Source: Aeromonas veronii (GTDB taxonomy: Bacteria; Pseudomonadota; Gammaproteobacteria; Enterobacterales; Aeromonadaceae). From it: a stretch of DNA of 64,000 bases. Position numbers and translations under genes: made by a program. This document shows positions 59,919 to 64,000 of this stretch, one piece after another. The stretch covers positions 4,324,501-4,388,500 of the forward strand of contig NZ_CP157875.1 of the NCBI RefSeq assembly GCF_040215105.1, in the 5' to 3' direction. The notes below the pieces were generated by a model. It searched no databases. It was not told the DNA's origin and was given only the letters and a program-made list of their open reading frames with translations. Within the stretch, counting starts at the first letter, position 1, and every line of letters starts with the position of its first letter.

Positions 59919-61346
59919 TCAACTGCTGCAGGAGAGCTCGCCGCCGCAATACCAGGCGGGGGCCGGGGTGGCGAGCTCGTCATATTCAGGTTGTTCGTCA
60001 TAGGGGCGCTGCAGGGCCGCAAACAACCGCTCGAACGGCGCCATGTCGCCCCGCTCGGCGGCCTCTATCGCCTGCTGGGCCAGGGCATTGCGCAGCACGT
60101 ACTTGGGATTGATCGCATCCATCCGCCCCTTGCGGGCCGCATCGTCGCTCCCTTCACGGATGAGGCGCTGCCGATACGACTCGAGCCACCCCTGCCAGCT
60201 GGCGGGATCCGGCAACAGGGCCAGCAAGGGTGCAGGCCAGTCGCCTTGGGCGGTCAGCTCGCCCAGCCGACGCAGGAAGAGGTGGTAGTCCACTCCTTGG
60301 CTCGCCAACAGCTGGAACATCTCGCGAAACAGCGCCGGATCCTGATCTTCCCAGGTTTCCAGGCCGAGCTTGTCCCGCATCAGCTCCGAGTAGTGCAGCA
60401 TCAGCTGGTGCTCATACTGGGCCAGCGCCGCCGCCAGCGCCTCACCATCCACGTGATCCGCCAGCGCCTGGGCGAGTTTCTGCAGGTTCCAGTAACCGAC
60501 CGCCGGCTGCTGATCCAGCGCGTAGCGCCCTCCCGGATCGGAGTGGTTGCACACAAAATCAGGCACATAGGCGTCGATAAAGCCGTAGGGGCCGTAATCC
60601 AGGGTCAGTCCGAGCAAAGACATGTTGTCGGTGTTCATCACCCCGTGGCAGAAACCGGCAGCCTGCCACTTGGCGATGAGCCGCGCGGTGCGGCGCACCA
60701 CCTCGGTAAACAGCTCGGCGCCGTTTGCCAGGTCGGGGAAGTGGTGGCGCAGCGCATGGTCGATGAGGGCGGGGATCTTCTCCCCCTGCCCGCTCCAGGC
60801 GAAATACTCGAAGTGGCCGAAGCGCAGGTGGCTCGGGGCGGTGCGCAGCACGGTCGCGCCGCTTTCGGCCTGCTCCCGATAGATGGGCTCATCACTGCCC
60901 ACCAGCACCAGGGCGCGGGTGGTGGGGATGCCGAGGGCGTGCAGCGCCTCGGAGGCGAGGTATTCGCGGATGCTGGAGCGCAGCACGGCGCGACCGTCGC
61001 CGAAGCGGGAGAAGGGGGTCTTGCCCGCCCCCTTCAGGTGCAGATCCCAATGGCTGCCATCCGGGGCTTGCTGTTCCCCCAGCAGCATGGCGCGGCCATC
61101 GCCGAGACGCGGGCTGTAGCCGCCGAACTGATGGCCCGCATAGACCTGGGCCACCGGCTGCATGCCCGTCAGGGGCTGACCCTGGCCGCAGCAGGCAAGC
61201 CAGTCTGCCTCGGTGACATCCGTCAGCCCCAGCTCGCCGAGCAGGCCGTGATTCAGGTGCAAGAGCCTGGCCCCCTGCAGGGGCTGGGGGGCCACGGGTT
61301 CACAGGCCCAGGGCAGCTCGGTGGCGAAAGTGTTGATCAGCTTCAT
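59919..61346 (-). CDS. selO: Protein adenylyltransferase SelO (YdiU)
   Basis: A 475-residue pseudokinase-fold enzyme that transfers AMP to Ser, Thr and Tyr of proteins, linked to redox homeostasis. Key features are [18 protein letters not shown] (about 79-96), [20 protein letters not shown] and [19 protein letters not shown], holding the inverted ATP-binding and metal residues. It ends GGELSCSS; the third residue from the end is Cys where eukaryotic SelO has selenocysteine. ATG 61346 gives [13 protein letters not shown] small gene follows after 8 bases. Confidence 0.94.
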   Translation of the reverse strand: MKLINTFATELPWACEPVAPQPLQGARLLHLNHGLLGELGLTDVTEADWLACCGQGQPLTGMQPVAQVYAGHQFGGYSPRLGDGRAMLLGEQQAPDGSHWDLHLKGAGKTPFSRFGDGRAVLRSSIREYLASEALHALGIPTTRALVLVGSDEPIYREQAESGATVLRTAPSHLRFGHFEYFAWSGQGEKIPALIDHALRHHFPDLANGAELFTEVVRRTARLIAKWQAAGFCHGVMNTDNMSLLGLTLDYGPYGFIDAYVPDFVCNHSDPGGRYALDQQPAVGYWNLQKLAQALADHVDGEALAAALAQYEHQLMLHYSELMRDKLGLETWEDQDPALFREMFQLLASQGVDYHLFLRRLGELTAQGDWPAPLLALLPDPASWQGWLESYRQRLIREGSDDAARKGRMDAINPKYVLRNALAQQAIEAAERGDMAPFERLFAALQRPYDEQPEYDELATPAPAWYCGGELSCSS

Positions 61347-61452
61347 GGTGATGGGGATCGTCCCTGCGTATGCTCGTGTCACTCTTTATACCGCCACCGG
61401 CCCCTCTCGGGCCAACGGTCGATACTGCTATTTCAATTCGAGGAAGTGGAAG

Positions 61453-61758
61453 ATGGAAAAATGGGTCTATGTCCTGCCCCTGCTGGCACTGCTCTCCGGC
61501 CACCCCGCTCATGCCGCCGATGTGGCCGCGGGCAAGGCAAAGGCCGTGCTGTGCGCCGCCTGTCATGGTCCCGAGGGCAAGGCCAGCGTGCCTCTCTATC
61601 CCCATCTGGCGGGACAGCACGCCCCCTACCTCGTCAAGCAGTTGAAGGCGTTCAAGGAGGGTCAGCGCAAGGATCCCATGATGGCCCCCTTTATGGCGGC
61701 ACTGACCGAGGCGGATATGGAGAACCTAGCGGCTTATTACGCCAGCCTGCAGCAGTGA
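61453..61758 (+). CDS. Small periplasmic c-type cytochrome
   Basis: A 101-residue class I cytochrome c. The signal peptide ([21 protein letters not shown], cleavage before AD) is followed by a haem-binding CAACH (mature position about 14) and the distal methionine in the [12 protein letters not shown] region. Similar to cytochrome c4/c553-like monohaem electron carriers. ATG 61453 with AGGAAG upstream. Divergent from selO; no oxidase genes adjacent. Confidence 0.88.
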   Translation: MEKWVYVLPLLALLSGHPAHAADVAAGKAKAVLCAACHGPEGKASVPLYPHLAGQHAPYLVKQLKAFKEGQRKDPMMAPFMAALTEADMENLAAYYASLQQ

Positions 61759-61800
61759 AAAATATCGTCCTTATGGTGAATTAATTCATCAAATACAACA

Positions 61801-61824
61801 AAGGCAGTTCGTTAAACTGCCCTT
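61801..61824. terminator. Hairpin between convergent cytochrome and recQ genes
   Basis: GGCAGTT and AACTGCC flank a five-base loop, with short T tracts on either strand. Probably the shared terminator of the two converging genes. Confidence 0.6.
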
Positions 61825-61900
61825 GGCAAGATGGTCGGCATCCGTGGCTCGTCTTCGATCATGGGCATCGTCGCAACCCCATCTCCACCTGCAGCCACTC

Positions 61901-63748
61901 TTAGCGGCGGCAGTACTCGATGATCAGGTCCATAAAGGCCTCGCCGAAGCGCTCCAGCTTGCGGTGACCCACGCCGTTGACCGCCAGCAGCTCGTCTTCG
62001 GTCATCGGCATCAGCTGCGCCATCTCCACCAGGGTGCTGTCGTTGAACACCACGTAGGGCGGCACCTCCTCCTCCTCGGCGATCTGCTTGCGCAGGGCCC
62101 GCAGCTCCTTGAACAGCCGCTTGTCATAGTTGGCGCTGTCGAGCAGGCCGCTGCGCTTCTCCTTGCGGCTGGAGATGGGTTGCAGCCGCGGCACCGCCAG
62201 CTCCAGCGCCAGCTCGCCGCGCAGCACCGGGCGGGCCGCCTCGGTCAGCTGCAGCACCAGGTTGCGGGTGATGTTCTGGGTCAGGAGCCCCTTGTGGATC
62301 AGCTGACGAATAACGCTCATCCAATACTCGTGGCTCTGCTCCTTGCCGATGCCGTAGGTGGACAGCTTGTCGTGGCCGTGATCCTTGATGCGCTGGTTCA
62401 GCGACCCGCGCAGCACCTCCACCACATAACCCACCCCGAAGTTCTGCCCCACCCGCCAGACGCAGGAGAGCGCCTTCTGGGCGTCCTCGGTGCCGTCATA
62501 GCTCTTGGGGGGATCCAGGCAGATGTCGCAGTTGCCGCAGGGCTTGTCGTTGTACTCGCCGAAGTAGTTCAGCAGCACCTGGCGGCGGCAGGTCTGCGCC
62601 TCGGCGAAGGCCGCCATCACATTCAGCTTGTACTGCTCCACCTGCAGTTGCTGGGGGTTTTCGATGTTGTCGAGCAACCGGCGCACCCGGCCGATGTCGG
62701 CGGGATCGTAGAGCAGCAGCGCCTCCGCCGGGGTGCCGTCACGACCGGCGCGGCCCGTCTCCTGATAGTAGGATTCGATATTCTTGGGGATGTCGTAGTG
62801 CACCACGAAGCGCACGTTCGGCTTGTCGATACCCATGCCGAACGCCACCGTCGCCACCACGATCTCGATGTCATCCTTGAGGAAGGCTTCCTGGGTCTGC
62901 TGGCGCTGGGCCAGCGGCAGGCCGGCGTGATAGGGGGCCGCCTTGCAGCCGTGGCGGGAGAGCCGCTCCGCCACCTCCTCCACCCGGTTGCGGCTGGAGC
63001 AGTAGACGATGCCACAGTTGCCCTTCTGGCTCTGCACGTAGCGCAGCAGCTGCTCCGCCGCCTTGAACTTCTCCACCAGGCTGTAGCGGATGTTCGGCCG
63101 ATCGAAACTGGCTGTGTGGATAAAGGGGTCGTGCAACTCGAGGCGATGCAGCATGTCGCTGCGGGTCGCCTCGTCGGCGGTGGCGGTGAGCGCCACCACG
63201 GGCACCTGGGGGAACCACTGCTTGAGTCGCCCGAGCGCCGCGTATTCCGGCCGAAAATCGTGCCCCCACTGGGAGACGCAGTGCGCCTCGTCGATGGCGA
63301 ACAGACCGAGCGGCAGCTCTGCCAGCCGATCCATGAACTCGTGCTGCAGCAGCCGCTCCGGTGAGACATAGACCAGTTTTATTTCGCCGCGACGCATGGC
63401 GGCGAAGTTCTGGATCATCTCCTCCCGGCTCAGCGCCGAGTTGATGTAGACCGCCGCCACCCCGTTGGCGCGCAGGCTGTCCACCTGATCCTTCATCAGC
63501 GAGATGAGGGGCGAGACCACCACCCCCAGTCCGGGACGCAGCAGGGCCGGGATCTGGTAGCAGAGGGATTTGCCGCCGCCGGTGGGCTTGAGCACCAGGG
63601 CATCGCGCCCCACCACTATCTGCTCGATGATCTCGAGCTGACCCGGCCGAAACTGCTGGTAGCCGAACACCGCCTGCAACAGGGCAAGGGGCGTCTCTGG
63701 CACAGCATCGGGCTGAGAGTCTGGCTGGATGTCGGCAATGGCGGTCAT
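61901..63748 (-). CDS. recQ: ATP-dependent DNA helicase RecQ
   Basis: A 615-residue 3'-5' helicase for recombination and replication-fork repair. Walker A is [17 protein letters not shown] (about 53-69) and the helicase box is [20 protein letters not shown] (about 150). An RQC zinc cluster has [12 protein letters not shown] with [11 protein letters not shown] (about 380-410). A C-terminal HRDC domain (about 530-605) completes the protein. ATG 63748 with AAGGAG upstream. Length and architecture match E. coli RecQ. Confidence 0.97.
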   Translation of the reverse strand: MTAIADIQPDSQPDAVPETPLALLQAVFGYQQFRPGQLEIIEQIVVGRDALVLKPTGGGKSLCYQIPALLRPGLGVVVSPLISLMKDQVDSLRANGVAAVYINSALSREEMIQNFAAMRRGEIKLVYVSPERLLQHEFMDRLAELPLGLFAIDEAHCVSQWGHDFRPEYAALGRLKQWFPQVPVVALTATADEATRSDMLHRLELHDPFIHTASFDRPNIRYSLVEKFKAAEQLLRYVQSQKGNCGIVYCSSRNRVEEVAERLSRHGCKAAPYHAGLPLAQRQQTQEAFLKDDIEIVVATVAFGMGIDKPNVRFVVHYDIPKNIESYYQETGRAGRDGTPAEALLLYDPADIGRVRRLLDNIENPQQLQVEQYKLNVMAAFAEAQTCRRQVLLNYFGEYNDKPCGNCDICLDPPKSYDGTEDAQKALSCVWRVGQNFGVGYVVEVLRGSLNQRIKDHGHDKLSTYGIGKEQSHEYWMSVIRQLIHKGLLTQNITRNLVLQLTEAARPVLRGELALELAVPRLQPISSRKEKRSGLLDSANYDKRLFKELRALRKQIAEEEEVPPYVVFNDSTLVEMAQLMPMTEDELLAVNGVGHRKLERFGEAFMDLIIEYCRR

Positions 63749-63881
63749 GGGCTCTCCTTTGGGGTCGTCATTCTAAAGCAGCCGCCGTTCACAATAAACC
63801 TGCCATTGCGAGTGTTAAGGAAGTGTTGCAGACTGGCTGGAGTTTTTACTCGGTTGAACCGCCAGGGATTGGGATCGAGAC

Positions 63882-64000
63882 ATGAAAGACATGCTGAAGA
63901 AGATGGCGCTCAGTGGCATTGCCAACCTGTTTGCCGAAAGGATGCCGTTCAACAAGCTGATCGGCATGCAGGTGACCCACTACGACTTCGACAAGGTGGA
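63882..64000 (+). CDS. Hotdog thioesterase-like protein, YigI type (5' part only)
   Basis: An open frame from ATG 63882 runs off the window end with 39 full codons. ERMPFNKLIGMQVTHYD resembles the N-terminus of YigI/PaaI-type thioesterases (MPFN...GM). The upstream CGGTTGAACC...AGGGA region supports a start here. Only the N-terminal helix is visible, so the family call is tentative; in E. coli yigI lies near recQ, which agrees. Confidence 0.6.
   Translation, partial: MKDMLKKMALSGIANLFAERMPFNKLIGMQVTHYDFDKV

Overview
The window reads as a high-GC gammaproteobacterial chromosome, most likely Aeromonas. The basis is the mixture of enteric-like and Vibrio/Shewanella-like proteins, the arc, mgl-lac-gal and nirBDC-cysG gene orders, and uniformly GC-rich coding DNA. 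I see no insertion sequence, prophage, integrase or CRISPR array. It looks like core genome with accessory sugar and anaerobic metabolism genes.

Layout. 1-3.1 kb: pntAB transhydrogenase. 3.6-12.2 kb: a YqhD aldehyde reductase with divergent AraC regulator, a dCache chemoreceptor, a LysR/LysE pair, an alpha/beta hydrolase and a phosphatidylserine-decarboxylase-like enzyme. 12.5 kb: tRNA-Trp(CCA), then a small ParB-fold-like protein. 13.3-15.7 kb: pyrBI with a PyrL leader and attenuator, then an ArgR-family repressor. 15.9-20.7 kb: arginine deiminase operon arcA-arcC-arcB-antiporter. 21.4-22.4 kb: a small exported protein and a CsrB-type sRNA. 22.5-37.4 kb: a galactose/lactose block (chemoreceptor, mglBAC, lacZ, a GalR/GalS-like repressor, galETKM) joined by three gal operators. 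37.5-41.5 kb: aldo-keto reductase, uppP, an ECF sigma/ChrR anti-sigma pair and a LON-domain protein. 41.8-46.5 kb: argS-ftsN-hslVU. 46.6-48.9 kb: MFS pump and LysR regulator. 49.1-54.3 kb: nirBDC-cysG. 54.5-58.5 kb: mgtE, an HBM chemoreceptor and rraA. 58.5-59.5 kb: a RyhB-type sRNA, then yhhQ under an apparent preQ1-I riboswitch. 59.6-64 kb: a small protein, selO, cytochrome c, recQ and the start of a thioesterase-like gene.

How the parts work together. GalR-type operators lie before mglB, lacZ and galE, with CRP-like sites beside the first two, so galactoside hydrolysis, galactose uptake and the Leloir pathway look like one regulon. FNR-type sites precede nirB and, more tentatively, arcA. 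The pyrimidine and arginine pathways meet at carbamoyl phosphate within 7 kb.

The least obvious content is RNA and repeats: RyhB, CsrB and preQ1-I-like elements, none of which is visible from ORFs. There is also a ladder of decayed ~95-bp copies of the 3' end of the galR-like gene. I did not find a wholly new multi-gene system.
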